A DNA stretch of 64,000 bases from Epiperipatus broadwayi (lineage: Eukaryota > Onychophora > Udeonychophora > Euonychophora > Peripatidae). The stretch is taken from contig JAQFVV010006197.1 in the NCBI GenBank assembly GCA_028023455.1, forward strand, positions 16,491,254 through 16,555,253, written 5' to 3'. Made by a program: the position numbers and the translations under genes. Position 1 is the first letter of the stretch, and each line of letters starts with the position of its first letter. The notes beneath the pieces were generated by a model, which searched no databases, was not told the origin of the DNA, and was given only the letters and a program-made list of their open reading frames with translations. Of the stretch, positions 10,856 to 22,000 are shown one piece after another.

Positions 10856-12650
10856 TCAGCAACTATGCCCAGAGAAACCTGTTAGCCACTTTACCTTCCC
10901 TTTCCATTCTCCACCCAAAGTTTTCACATAATCTGCTCCATCCCATTTCCACACATAATCTTTGTCAACTCCATGGGTTTTATATCTACATCCCCTGTCT
11001 TTTACCAAACCCAGCATAAAAACCAATGAGCCACTTTCTGTATAAACACTGTTTTCTTCCACAACCTCATTATTTGTACCCTTTCTGATTTCAGGCATTT
11101 ACATTCAATTAACAGATGCCTAATATTTTCTATGCCTTCCTTATACAACTTGCAGATTAAATCACACATATTTTTCCATTTACGTGTATATTCCCTTGTT
11201 GCTAAAGATCTGGTTCGAGCCTTAAACAATAAACTACTTTCCTTGCTATTATCATAAATTAACTCGCACCCAATGTTCTGTTTACTTCTATATAAATTTA
11301 AACTCTTTTTACTCTTCATACTAGTTCTCCATCACTCCAATTCCCTACTCTTTATTAATGCATCTACTCTTCTATCCCATTCCTTACCACTGTAACACTC
11401 ACAATCCTCCTAACACAATCATTCCATCTTTTGTACAAGTATGCTGACATAAATTCTTTATCCAAATCTTCTGCATACCCCATTACCTTTCTGACCCATC
11501 TTGTTGCCTGCCATTTACTCATAGCCCAATTAAATACTGTTTGGGCTATTTTTTTTATTATCTATAAACTGCAATCTACCAAACATTTTCATTTTGTTTT
11601 TTGCATCTCTTATAAAAATATGACAATCCCATGTCTCTTTGAATTGCCTCCTTTGCTGTTCACACATCTGCATCTAATGCATGTCTCCCTACTTCTCCTT
11701 TGAACTTTTTCTAAGTAATCTAATACCCCTTTACTAACACATAATGCATCATTGCCATATGTTAACCCTGCTACTGCACCTCCCTTCCATACAATTCTAG
11801 ATACATCATATTTATTATATGAAAACACTGTTAATTTCTTTATCAATCCCTTTCTTTTCTTTGCTTCATTTATCAATTTTTGCTCCCATTTATCCAAGCA
11901 ATTTTTCTGACTACTTAAGAAGATTCCCAAAGAACTATATCTATTCACCACACTTAACTTTATATCCCCCAATAAAAATTCTTCGTCTTCTCTTTCCCCA
12001 GTATTAACCATCATTATATTTGATTTTTCTTCACTAAATTTAATTCCCATCTCTTTACCCACTCTTGCGCATGTCCTCAGCATAACTTCCATATCTTCTC
12101 TTCTTTCTGCACACAAAAAGACATCCGCAAAAAAAAAGACCCGACAAAGTATATATTCCCTTGCAACCTATTAATGGTATACCTAGTCTTTCTATTACTT
12201 TCTCCATTTCACTCAAATACAACAAAAAACAAAACAGGTGACATATGGCACCCTTGCCTTAGTCCCACTCCATTTTTAATTTTTAACTGATTCTATATCA
12301 CCTAATTGCTATGTATAGTAATTATTTTCATATAATTTCTTAATAATATCCACTAAAGCTTCATCTATTCCCAAATTTGCTAAACTTTCACATAATCTAT
12401 TTCTATTTACTCTATTATATGCCTTCTCTATATCTATAAAACTCAACTGTCTACCTGAATTCCTACTCATATCTATAAGTTGTGCAACTACAAATAAACT
12501 ATCTCCTATATGCCTATCTGATCTAAAACCTCCTTGCATTCCCCCCCCCACTACATTATTTTTTTCCATCCATTTTGCAACTCTTCCAGCCACCATATAT
12601 GAGAAACATATAAAATTGATGTTACCACTATTGGTCTATAATTATTTATA
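10856..12650 (-). pseudogene. CR1-like ORF2: reverse transcriptase part
   Basis: Minus-strand frames give RT blocks in order. MQGGFRSDRHIGDSLFVVAQ is the fingers motif. SFIDIEKAYNRVNR is motif A, with its catalytic Asp. FADVFLCAERRE at about 12136-12100 is where FADD should be: one codon is missing, so the second catalytic Asp is gone. MGIKFSEEKSNIMMVN and YSSLGIFLSS are the following palm and thumb blocks. Near 11180-11110 the C-terminal motif CDLICKLYKEGIENIRHLLI, followed by EC, has the Cys-x3-Cys...His...Cys pattern seen at the end of CR1/RTE-like ORF2s. The reading frame changes several times (12596-12309, 12116-11610, 11319-11002, 11098-10856). The product would have copied its own RNA at a nicked target site. 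Confidence 0.8.
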
Positions 12651-13263
12651 ACTTTCTATGATACTCCTTCTTTCCTTTAAATAATAATCTTACTCTTGTA
12701 TTACTTCAACTACCTGGAAAAACTATCTTCGGTGCCATCTTATTAAAACATGATGTCTTTACTAAAATTTTACCTATGCCCTAAATTTATTACCATCTCT
12801 GTTGCCCAGCCATCTAAACCTCTTGCCTTTCCACTTTTCAACTTCTTCCCTGCCTCATTCAATTAATTTTCTCTAAACCAATATTTCCATTACTATATGC
12901 TTTCATGTTTTCTATCATTCTGACCTTCACATCTAACATCTTTTCTATATCCGTTACATACCCATTTAATATTCTCTCTAGTTCTTCTCTACAGCTACAC
13001 TCTATTCCCTCATCATCTAGTAATACTATCTCTCCCCTTCATTTCTCCTTTTAATATAATTCCAAAATATTTTATTCTCATCTCTTCACTTTTATTAATA
13101 TCCTCCAACAATTTACTATTCAATTTCATTCTCTCTATATATAATTATCTATTTTAGGCAACTTCTTCTTTTCTAAGTACTTTTCCCATTTAGCATTAAT
13201 ATGTTTTTCACTTTCTTTGTTCTTAATAGCACTTATATTTTCTGCATGCTTTTTGCCTCTCTT

Positions 13264-14151
13264 TTACACTTTTACTCTCATTTTTTTATTACTTTTATTC
13301 TTCTGAATATTCTCACCTAAAATCCTATTTGCCACTTTTTCTATTTCATCACACCAGTCCTTATACTCATCCCCAACTAAATTTTCCATGGTTTCTTCAA
13401 CTTGTATTATATACTCTTCCAATTTATTCTTATCATTCATTCTTTCACTACTGTTTCTACTTTTAATTCTATTCTCCATAACATTAATCACCATTTCTAT
13501 TACAATAAAGTTATGATCACTATTACATACTCTCTTCATTATCAAACACCTTAATTTTCCATACTTTATTCATTTCCTTTTTCTCTACCAATACATAATC
13601 TATTGTGTGGAATATATTATTTCTAGACCATGTGTATTATCCCTCATAAATACTTGATAAATTACCAATGCTCAAATTCATTCTCTGACAAAATTTCTTC
13701 AAAAGCTGTCCATTCTTATTATCTACATCACCAATTTCTTCAATATGTCCAATCATATCTCCTATAACCATTATTCTCTTTCCCTTTTCTTTAAAACTCT
13801 GTATATCCTTAACTAGGCATTCATATATGCTACTGTTCCATTCCATTATAGTTTGACTATCTCCAGTGGCTATATAAACTATAGCCACCATGCATTCTTG
13901 TCTTCCCAACCTTATTTCAAACCACCAATGATATTGACATTTAACAGTATTTAAATATTTTTTTGATATAACACCTATACCACCACACCTTTTTTCTTTT
14001 TCTTTTCTATTTACACCCTGCCATACCAAATCTTCCAGAATAGGTTCTTCTCTTAGATGTGTTTCCATTGCTGCTAATATCTCAAGCGGTTCATTTTCAA
14101 TTGCTTTGTTTAATTCCAGCCACTTTTCTTGTCTCCTACCACTTTTCATAT
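13264..14151 (-). pseudogene. CR1-like ORF2: AP-type endonuclease part
   Basis: Two minus-strand frames cover the apurinic-like endonuclease that nicks the insertion target. The first (14151-13637) shows GRRQEKWLELNKAIENEPLE, AMETHLRE with the catalytic Glu, RCGGIGVISKKY, and GDMIGHIEEIG where family members usually have GD(L/M)N, so the catalytic Asn is replaced by Ile. NKNGQLLKKFC follows. The second (13545-13264) starts with VCNSDHNFIVIEM, containing the SDH motif with the terminal catalytic His. About 90 bases of broken frame separate them. The first dozen codons often attached to this frame, beyond 14151, come from the nested LINE and do not belong to it. Confidence 0.75.
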
Positions 14152-15021
14152 TCAAACACCCATATCTCCAAAACTTTTTACAGCAGTGCTGCAAGAAGTA
14201 TTTTGTGGATTAAAATGTGAAACTAAAGGAGTGAAAGTAAATGGAGAGTATTTAAGTCATTTAGATTTCGCAGATGATGTAGTTGTTTTTGCAAATAATG
14301 CTTCAGAGCTGCAGGAAATGTTGCAGGAGTTAACAGATGAAAGTAGAAAAGTAGGACTAAAGATAAATGTTAAAAAGACTAAAGTAATGTTTAATCGATT
14401 TGCTCAAAATATGAAAATAAAGATTGATTATGAAGAATTAGAAGAAGTTAACAGTTACAAATATCTTGGTCAGATTATTAATACTGATGGAAACATAATG
14501 GAGGAAATTAATCATAGAATTAAACTTGGTTGGAGTGCTTTTGGTAGAAATAACTTGATACTAAAAGGAAATATGCCTATATGTTTGAAAAGGATGGTTT
14601 TTAACAAATGTGTTTTTTACCAGTTCTTACTTATGGATCTGAGACTTGGACACTTAATAGATGAGCAATACAGTGGCTTCAGACCACTCAAAGGAGTATG
14701 GAGAGATGTATGTTGGGAGTAACAAGAAGAGATCGAAAACGCAATGCATGGGTAAGACAACAAACAGGTGTTACTGACTTTATTGAAAAAATTAAAAGAT
14801 TGAAATGGAATTGGGCTGGACATATTGCTAGAAGAGATGATAATAGATGGACAATTGAAATTTTAAACTGGATTCCAAGAGATTGTAAAAGACCCAGAAA
14901 GAGATCACATGTGAGATGGATGGATGAAATAAGAAAATGTGTAGGGGTGTTGTGGAGAAGAGAAGCTAAAGATCGGAGAAGATGGATTAAACTTGGAGAC
15001 CTTCATCCTGCAGTGGATTGA
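14152..15021 (+). pseudogene. RTE-like ORF: reverse transcriptase and C-terminal domain
   Basis: The first frame (14152 to about 14610) reads ISPKLFTAVLQEVFCGL, then HLDFADDVVVFANNASELQE with an intact FADD catalytic motif, and VGLKINVKKTKVM and YKYLGQIINTDG of the palm/thumb. Near 14608 an altered T-run shifts the frame; the next frame reads LTYGSETWTLNR, a TGA stop near 14660, and then SMERCMLGVTRRDRKRNAWV. The C-terminal part has RLKWNWAGHIARRDDNRWT, NWIPRDCKRPRKRSHVRW and a final LGDLHPAVD before TGA. This C-terminal block is the one often mis-annotated in invertebrate genomes as craniofacial-development-protein-like. One frameshift and one stop make it non-functional, but it has decayed little. 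Confidence 0.85.
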
Positions 15022-15053
15022 TAATGGTTGATGATGATGATGATGATGAACTA
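14152..15053 (+). mobile_element. 5'-truncated RTE-like LINE nested in the CR1-like LINE
   Basis: A plus-strand LINE 3' part of about 0.9 kb starts in the RT domain (PISPKLFTAV) and ends after the stop codon in a (TGATGA)-type tail at 15029-15049. Short simple-repeat tails and heavy 5' truncation are typical of RTE-like and related LINEs. It interrupts the minus-strand CR1-like element between ORF1 and ORF2, so it inserted later. Its frame is much better preserved than the host element's, in line with a younger age. A target-site duplication could not be identified with confidence. Confidence 0.8.
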
Positions 15054-15239
15054 TTCCTTTACAAATTTCTTTTGATTGTTTCTTCTCCATCACATTTTAT
15101 AAATAACTTGCTTCCATTAATTTTACAAACACATTCCCTCTCCACATCTACCCTTATATGTAAATCAACTACCCTTTGCTTAGTTCTTACACCCTGTCCA
15201 TTCTACTTCTTTTTGATAATACTGCAATTTAAAACCCCC

Positions 15240-16180
15240 ACCCCGCTTTATAAGTTTCCCAAAATATATTCTTCATAAATCAGACTCTCTAAAACTTCAC
15301 TTCCTTGTTTTCTTAAGTACAATCCGTCTTTACTATATAACTCCCTCTTTCCAAAAAAACAATCCCACATATCCACAAACATTTCAATCTCTCATTTATA
15401 GCACATACCCTATCTAACAAATACCTCTTGTCAAATCTTGGTAATAATCCAATTACCCCTACTCTTCCTTTAATCTTACTCAAATTCCTAATCAATTCTA
15501 CGTACTCATCCATTATTCTCTCTGATAGTTCTGACAAATTATTAGTCCCTACCACAACATACACATCTCTACTACTTTGCTTTTTTACTTTATCAGTCAC
15601 ATTCCTAATTCTAGCTCCAGGCAAACATACTCTTACATACCTGCTTCTATTTTCCCTTGCAATTATATCCCCACATTCTCTAATTAGTGAATCTCCTATC
15701 AATACTGTCTCATAGTCTATTTTCTCTGCTCCATCCATAATATTTTCTACCAACTTCTGGGCCTCCTTATCTACTTCTTCCTTATATTTCCTATTCAATA
15801 ATTCCTTTATCTGCTCACACTTCGTCTCTAACAATTTTAATTTTGCTTCTACGTCCTTCACATCTTCCTCTATCTTACTTATTCTTTGGCTAACCATCTC
15901 CATTGCACTACTAATTTTGCCACCCATATCTCCTGATACTCCACTAAAACCATATTCTGTCCTATCTTCCTCAACTACATTTTGCTCCCTTTCCCATGAC
16001 TTTCTCTTTAGACTATCTACATCTACACTTAGAAGCCATTTTCTCACCTCTTTTATCACCATTACACAGTCTACATAATCATAAAGTTATCTCCTCCTTA
16101 GTCATTCAAACATTTCAAGTGATACATTTCATCACACAGGGTACACTCTACCAGAGCATGCCTAGTTTCTTTCTGCCGAT
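15240..16180 (-). pseudogene. CR1-like ORF1: PHD-like finger, coiled coil, SGNH esterase
   Basis: Upstream (16180-16101) a frame reads VECTLCDEMYHLKCLND, the Cys-x2-Cys...His-x2-Cys half of a PHD-like finger, and then a stop. The main frame (16062-15313, 249 codons) has a heptad-rich region about residues 50-105 (EMVSQRISKIEEDVKDVEAK), then an SGNH hydrolase: TVLIGDSLIREC (block I Ser), VCLPGARIRNV (Gly block), VYVVVGTNNLSELSER (GTNN with the catalytic Asn) and GLLPRFDKRYLL. A one-base indel near 15390 throws the frame; the adjacent frame carries on with FFGKRELYSKDGLYLRKQGS, where block V has DGLY instead of the usual DGLH, so the catalytic His is lost. ORF1 esterases are an established feature of CR1 LINEs, thought to act on lipids or membranes. 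Confidence 0.8.
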
Positions 16181-16330
16181 TATATATGCATTGTGGAATA
16201 TAAATGCAATCCATATTCCTTATTTTCCAAGTCACCTATTCTATATTTGACTTTAAATTGCCTCTCCTACTCTTCAAACCCCATTGCACGGAAGGATAAA
16301 AACTTTACTTTCAAAATCAATCAATCTATA

Positions 16331-16814
16331 ACCATGTTTTCCGACTTTAGGCTTCCAAAACGTTATCTTTTTTCTCAAAAATAAATCACTGTTCTTAAAT
16401 TTAAAAAAAAAATCTTTAGTAGCAAACTTACTAAAAACCAATTAATCTTATATACAACTTTGTTATAAATATTCTTACATTAGCACACATTCAACAAAAT
16501 AACTTTTTTTTAAAACGTCTATATATAAAATGGCAAACGAAAAACTTTCTAGCAATTAAAAAATTTTTCAATCTTTCAAATTTCAATTAACTCACTCTCT
16601 TGATCACAATTTACACTTTCATATACAATAAACAGCCTTAAAATTATTGGTAGCAGGCACTCTGTTATGAAGCGAACAAAAAGCATAATAGAAAACAGAT
16701 TGATGAAGAAAATTATTTCATGTAAATTGAAATGATATGTTTTATTTATAACTAAAAAGTAAAAAATAGTATTAAAAAACCATTTTTTAAAATAATGCTT
16801 TTTTTATATATAAA
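16331..16814. other. No gene recognised
   Basis: A+T-rich DNA upstream of the CR1-like LINE. It could hold part of that element's 5' untranslated region, but no boundary is visible. Confidence 0.4.
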
Positions 16815-17006
16815 AAGCTGACTAAAAGGTAGAAAACAAAGTAGTATGACTAATAAAGTAATCCAACAAAAAAAAAACATGTTATGTCATTTCATAAAAG
16901 CATTTGAGGCCATAAAAATCAAGATGATCTCAAATACTTTTATGAAATGATTCAACATGTTTTTTAGTTGGATTACTTTCTGTTATTTTCTACTTTTTAG
17001 TTGATT
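16815..17006. repeat. Hairpin (MITE-like) inverted repeat
   Basis: Two arms of about 80-95 bases (16815-16908 and 16929-17006) are inverted copies around a 20-base loop. Shared pieces include GTAATCCAAC with GTTGGATTAC, ACATGTT with AACATGT, and TCATTTCATAAAAG with CTTTTATGAAATGA. The left arm carries one extra stretch of about 13 bases. The size and structure suit a small non-autonomous foldback or MITE. Confidence 0.7.
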
Positions 17007-17499
17007 GTTTACATAAATGCATTTTTTTTTTTAAAAAAATTTAATATTATTTTAGTTTCTAAATGATAGAATAAGAGAAAGGAAAATCTGAGGCATATGA
17101 AATAAAAATTAGTTCTAAGCAATGATGTATACTAATTCCTATATTGCTTTCAATTTTTATCATAATGGTATTTGAAATTGTTTATAGATGGTTTAATCAA
17201 ATAGAGATGAAGATATGCTACAAAAATGATGGTAGAATTTTTAATTTAAATTGATTAAAAGTGAAAACAAGAACTTCTTAGATTTGTGACAATGTCATTG
17301 TTGTCAGTTTAAAAAAAAAGATTTATAAAATATTTTTAATGTTTTGAATGCAATATATAAAGCTTTGTTTTATTAATCAATGTTAAAAAAACTTCAAATT
17401 CATTATCAGTCAATGTTGGAAGAAAAATCTTTAGCAATTTTTAGTTTGGATAATTTCCCACTTGAAAATATAAATTAATTAAAATATCATAGTAGTTTT

Positions 17500-17830
17500 A
17501 CAAGTAGAAAGATGGACTTAGATATTGAGATGTGAGATAAACTCCAATATGCTACTGTTGCTTTTAACAAGTGTTTCATCATAGGAAAATAATTACTGCT
17601 AATAAATAAACTATGTATAAAGAAGTTGTTTTACTTAATTTACTATATGGAAGTGAGATTTGGACACCCTGATGATACAATCTAAAGGTACTAGAGTAGT
17701 TTCACCTACTGATACAATCTTAAAATTCTAAAAATGCAATGTCAAGATCATAAAATCAATCAATATAATTCTTCAGTTTTCTGGATGTAATAATATTGAC
17801 TCCATTATTTAAAATCACAACTTTGCTAGA
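17500..17830 (+). pseudogene. LINE C-terminal remnant
   Basis: The sequence around 17637-17670 encodes LLYGSEIWTP, matching the (T/L)LYGSE(T/I)WT block that follows the RT domain in RTE-like LINEs. Nearby frames give ATVAFNKC upstream and an MQCQDHKINQYN segment downstream, at the spacing expected for the ASxAF... and FHMxCLRxI... blocks. Stops and frameshifts are frequent and no ends are visible. It is another old, unjoined LINE fragment on the plus strand. Confidence 0.55.
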
Positions 17831-20800
17831 TTATATATCTAAAATGAATGAACAATGAAAGACTTCTGAAATGCAGGTTTATCCTGAACTTGAACATGGG
17901 TTTTGTGAAAAGTAGGCCCTACCTACATTATAAAGTTTATTTTCAAGATATTTAAAGAAATGCAATGTCAATTGTTTCCATTGGGAATATATGGCAGATA
18001 ATAGAATATATTGGAGAACTACAATTAGATATGGTGTTAAAGTTTTTTTCAGAAAAAAGTTTTCTGCTAAAGAAATTAAAAGACAGCATTGCAAAATATC
18101 AGATAGAAAAATGGACCAGCATGTTCTATATATGGACATATTTGTGTTTCATGGGTTGTTCGTATATTCATTGCAAAAATCATTTTTAAAGCAGTTTTTT
18201 TCTTTCTCTTTTTTGGAGTTAGAAGGGCATACTAGTTTATGAGTTGATATAAGCATACATGTAGTTATGATCACAAAAATAAATTATAAATAAATAAATT
18301 TAAAAATCAGAAGTAATAAAAATAGTAACATGTTAATAATTTTAATAAAATCTTTAATTTTAATAAGTATTATAATATATAATAAAATCTAAAAAAATAA
18401 TTAAGAAAGAATTGTTTATATGAAATGTTGCAAAAAAATTGTTTACTCTTTGCATGGATATACATTATTAATTGTTTTCTAACAAATTGAGTAAAGAATA
18501 GATATAAATATTTTAAATATTTCAAATTAATACTTTTCAAAGTATTTTCTAATTAGCTAAATAAAAATCATCAAAGAAAGATTTTGATATTTATTTCAGA
18601 AATGAACTTAAATGAAAAAGTATTACTAGCTTGCCTATGACTTTTTTGTTTTGTTTTCAAAATAGCTAATTTTTCTGTATTAATGTTGAGATACTGTCTG
18701 TATTTAGTTACTGAAAAGCTAGTATTCTTTTATGCAAGTTTTTAACTGTAAACAAAACCTTTTATGAATAAAATGAAATGAAAAACAAAACAACCAATAA
18801 TATAAGCAAATAAGATAGCAGATGACAATCAGATGGTTGCATATGAGCGATTATTTGTAAGGCATTAAAAAATATAAGAAACAAATCAAATGTACAGATA
18901 AATAAATGTAGTACCTGATACTAGCATAAGAATCAAATATAGATGAATATATTGTAATCTATGGTTGGGCTCGATGTTTTTCAGGCCTTATTTAAGTGGT
19001 TAAGTGTGAAAAATTTTAAATTTTAATTAATAACAATTGTAATAAATTAAATTAACGTATTATTTTGCTGGTATGTAGTAGTAATTGCGAAATTGCATTT
19101 TTAAAAGTAAATAAAATTTTATCAACAACTCTCCACAGAGTGCTAAAGACTCAGACTGTTCAAAATATGCTAATCCTCTGGCAGGGTATGTATAAGATTT
19201 TATATGCAGTTTGACAGGTGGGTTAATTCTCAATAATATTAAAATGATAATTTAATGGCATTATTATTAATTTGAAAGTATAAATATGTTTTAGTAATTT
19301 GTTATTATTAAATAATATTTAGAAAGATTTAAAGTTATAACTTTTCTAAATCAATATTTGTAGTCAATTCCTTAAACATATTTTTATTGTGATTTAAGTT
19401 AATATTTAAGTCTGATTAATTACTACTAATGAATATAGGGGGAGAAGTATTAATTATATGCACACATGCTGTTATTGGTCTATTTTTAATTGTATCACAA
19501 TTCAATGTAATAAAAGGTATAAATAACTTAATATAAGTCATAGAGGGGGACTATTAATAAAAAAGAACTAGAAGAAAGACATTAACATCTGAAACAACAA
19601 AACTAAATAAATCAAGAAGAAAGGTGAAAAAGTGATAACACCGGATTTAAATTGACTAAAGCTAAAATATATTGTAATTCTTAAGTCATGAAATAGAAAT
19701 TTTTTTAATTCTTTGAGTGCATATGATCTCCTTAACCATCGATTAAAAATGGGAACCATATTAGGAAATAAGTATTTCATAAACAGAAACTTCAAACTTA
19801 AAACTGGACAAGATATTGTAAGCATAATATTTTATTTCACATATTTTAGTTATTATATACATTTAAAACTTATGCATAAATTATCTAGAATGGCAAGGAG
19901 AGGAAAAAGAAAAAATGTTCTGCACATTTATTTATTTATTTTTTATAGAGTAAATATAAAATACTTTTGCTTTTATCAAATATATATATAATAAAAATCT
20001 AATTAAAAATAATTCGGACAAAACTTTTTAAATTTAAATTGAGCAAAGTAAAAGTTACTTCAAATGATAAGAAAGTTCACTGATTTTATAGGATCTGTAA
20101 TTTTAGTTTGTATTTTTTTTAAAAAAAAATCGTCTGACAAATCTTTCAGAAGGCCAAATTGCTTCGTTGTTAAAAATAAAAATTGAAATGTTTACTGTAT
20201 TGATAAATGAAAAAGAAAATAAATGTTTAACTCACATTTATTAAAGATTTTTAATGGAAATCCTGATTAAAAAAAAAAGCAATAACCATTCATTATATTA
20301 TTCATGAAAATATTTAGTAATATTGATATAAATGAATAAATATCTGCTTCTTAATAACAGGTGGAACACTAGAATTAATATTAGTTTTAAATATTAACAA
20401 ATGATCTCAAAATGTTTTGAAATGCTGAAATTGTCACCAACTATTTAAAATATATTACCGCAGATAAAATAAAATTTTAAAAATGCTTTTGTGAGAGTTT
20501 TCTCTTGCTATAAAACTACAATTTAGTCAAATAAAATGAATCCAAAATTCTGCAGAAAATAATTATAAGCATTATTACCTTGTTATTGTATTGCAATAAA
20601 GTCTTGATAATTTGATTTTACTATATTCGAATAAATGTAAGAAAATATGAATGCTTTGTTTGTAAAATGTTTAACCCATAATAGCGTCATTTCCCTCGTC
20701 AGTCAGCTCATAGTCAAGGAACTCCGATTATAAACTAGGAGAATAAAATAAAATATAATCATGTTTTTTTTTATTATTATATTGTACTAATTTTGGATAG

Positions 20801-21059
20801 GTTATTAAGGTAAATATATATATATTTTTAATGGTATAAATTTGTGATGAATCTGAAAACAAACCAAGGTAAAATTATATACATTTATTTATGTATTTTT
20901 ACTGGTTGGTCTAAAATTTAACTTTAAATAAAGTATGTTTAAATAGAAAGATATGCCAATCTTACATTTATAAAAATAATTTATAATATTCTATTTATGG
21001 GTAACAGACAAAATAATTTGCCAGAAGAATAATAGTATTTATTGATAATAACATGATTA
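17831..21059. other. No gene recognised
   Basis: Long A+T-rich stretch. Open frames of 74-92 codons on both strands near 17.9-18.2 and 19.6-20.0 kb are rich in F, I, K and N codons and overlap antisense, as expected by chance. A T8A9 palindromic tract lies at about 20112-20129. From about 20900 the sequence begins to resemble 50.85 kb, the left edge of the next repeat. Confidence 0.5.
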
Positions 21060-22000
21060 TCTTATTATATGGAGTTTTCCATATAAGTAGGGTATTTTAT
21101 ATCTTTATTACATTTTGCCTATAATTTAATATGTCCACTTTAGTTTATAGAATTTATGCTATTTTTCATTGACGGTGTGTTTCTTATTAGTGAAAATTTT
21201 TTATGCTTTTAAGAAAATATTTTATAGTCAGTTGACTTACAATACTTTTGCTGGTTCAATACACTATTTAATATATATTGTGAAGTAGGATATTTATCTT
21301 TTAGCTTTTATTTATCAGAATTATTTTCTCTTGCCATTGTTTTGAAGAAGTTTTGTGCTAGTTTCCATTTTAAATGTGTGAGAAACATATAATTTCATCA
21401 AATATTATATAATTGACATTGTGTATAGGTAGATGGAGCATACTCTCCCATTGCTTAGTCCATGAGAGGATTATGTTGTCAATGCTGATAATTAGTTAAT
21501 ACTTAATTAGCATAGTTTAATCCCTAGAGAGGATTATTTTTATGGCATCTATTGTTTCCCTGTATTGAGACGATGTCCATGCATTTTATACCTAAGAAAA
21601 AGGTATTGGAATGTACCATATTATTATACAACTATATAATGTTGTTTTGAAGAGCCTTTATTGTCTAATCCCTCATGATGATGTCTAGTTATTTTCCACT
21701 ATGTATGGTGAAGTTTTGATGTTCTAAAAATCATATGGTAACAATATGGTAGTTAGCTTCAGGGACACTTGTGTATCTATAGTGTTTAGCTAAATAAAAT
21801 AGTGTATATATTGTGCTGTTGTACCTTGTCAACAGCTTACAAACAAACCAACAAAAGTTACTAGTAATTTTAAAACTTATATATAGCATAAGAGATACAT
21901 ATGTGCAATGTTATTTTGTTCCTATCAAGCAGTAGTTCACCAATGAATCGGTAAGACGTTTAAATATTTAAAATGATTATTTGATGGACATAGGCAAAGT
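21060..22000 (+). repeat. Unclassified ~1 kb repeat family, copy A
   Basis: The segment is collinear with 50930-52080 (same strand) and with 55225-56110 (opposite strand). Shared landmarks in order are ATGTCCACT, TAGTCAGTTGAC(T/A)TA, a cluster of (T)CC(A/C)(T/A)GAG-like units, TATT(G/T)AGAC(G/A)(A/T)(G/T)(A/C)TCCA with GCAT, CCTAAGA or CTCAAAGA, TCTAATCC(C)TCATGATGA, an AACAAACCAACAA-like stretch, and GATGGACA. No open reading frame is shared, so the repeat is non-coding. It resembles no transposon class I know. Confidence 0.65.

Larger units (their letters stand above)
10850..16330 (-). mobile_element. CR1-like LINE with esterase ORF1, split by a nested LINE
   Basis: A non-LTR retrotransposon lies on the minus strand, with its 5' side near 16.3 kb and its 3' side near 10.85 kb. 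The order is PHD-like finger, coiled coil and SGNH esterase (ORF1, about 16180-15240), then endonuclease (14150-13264) and reverse transcriptase with a C-terminal Cys/His motif (12650-10856). ORF1 with a hydrolase domain followed by an AP-endonuclease/RT ORF2 is the known arrangement of CR1-type LINEs. Both ORFs carry frameshifts and stops, and the catalytic RT motif has lost an Asp codon, so the copy is dead. A plus-strand RTE-like LINE sits between ORF1 and ORF2 (14152-15053). The copy may be nearly full length, but I could not fix its 5' end. Confidence 0.8.

Noticed and set aside
11431-16250. Several plus-strand frames of 60-95 codons (for example 11431, 15428, 15996)
   Set aside because: They are antisense to the CR1-like ORF1 and ORF2 and mirror their codons.
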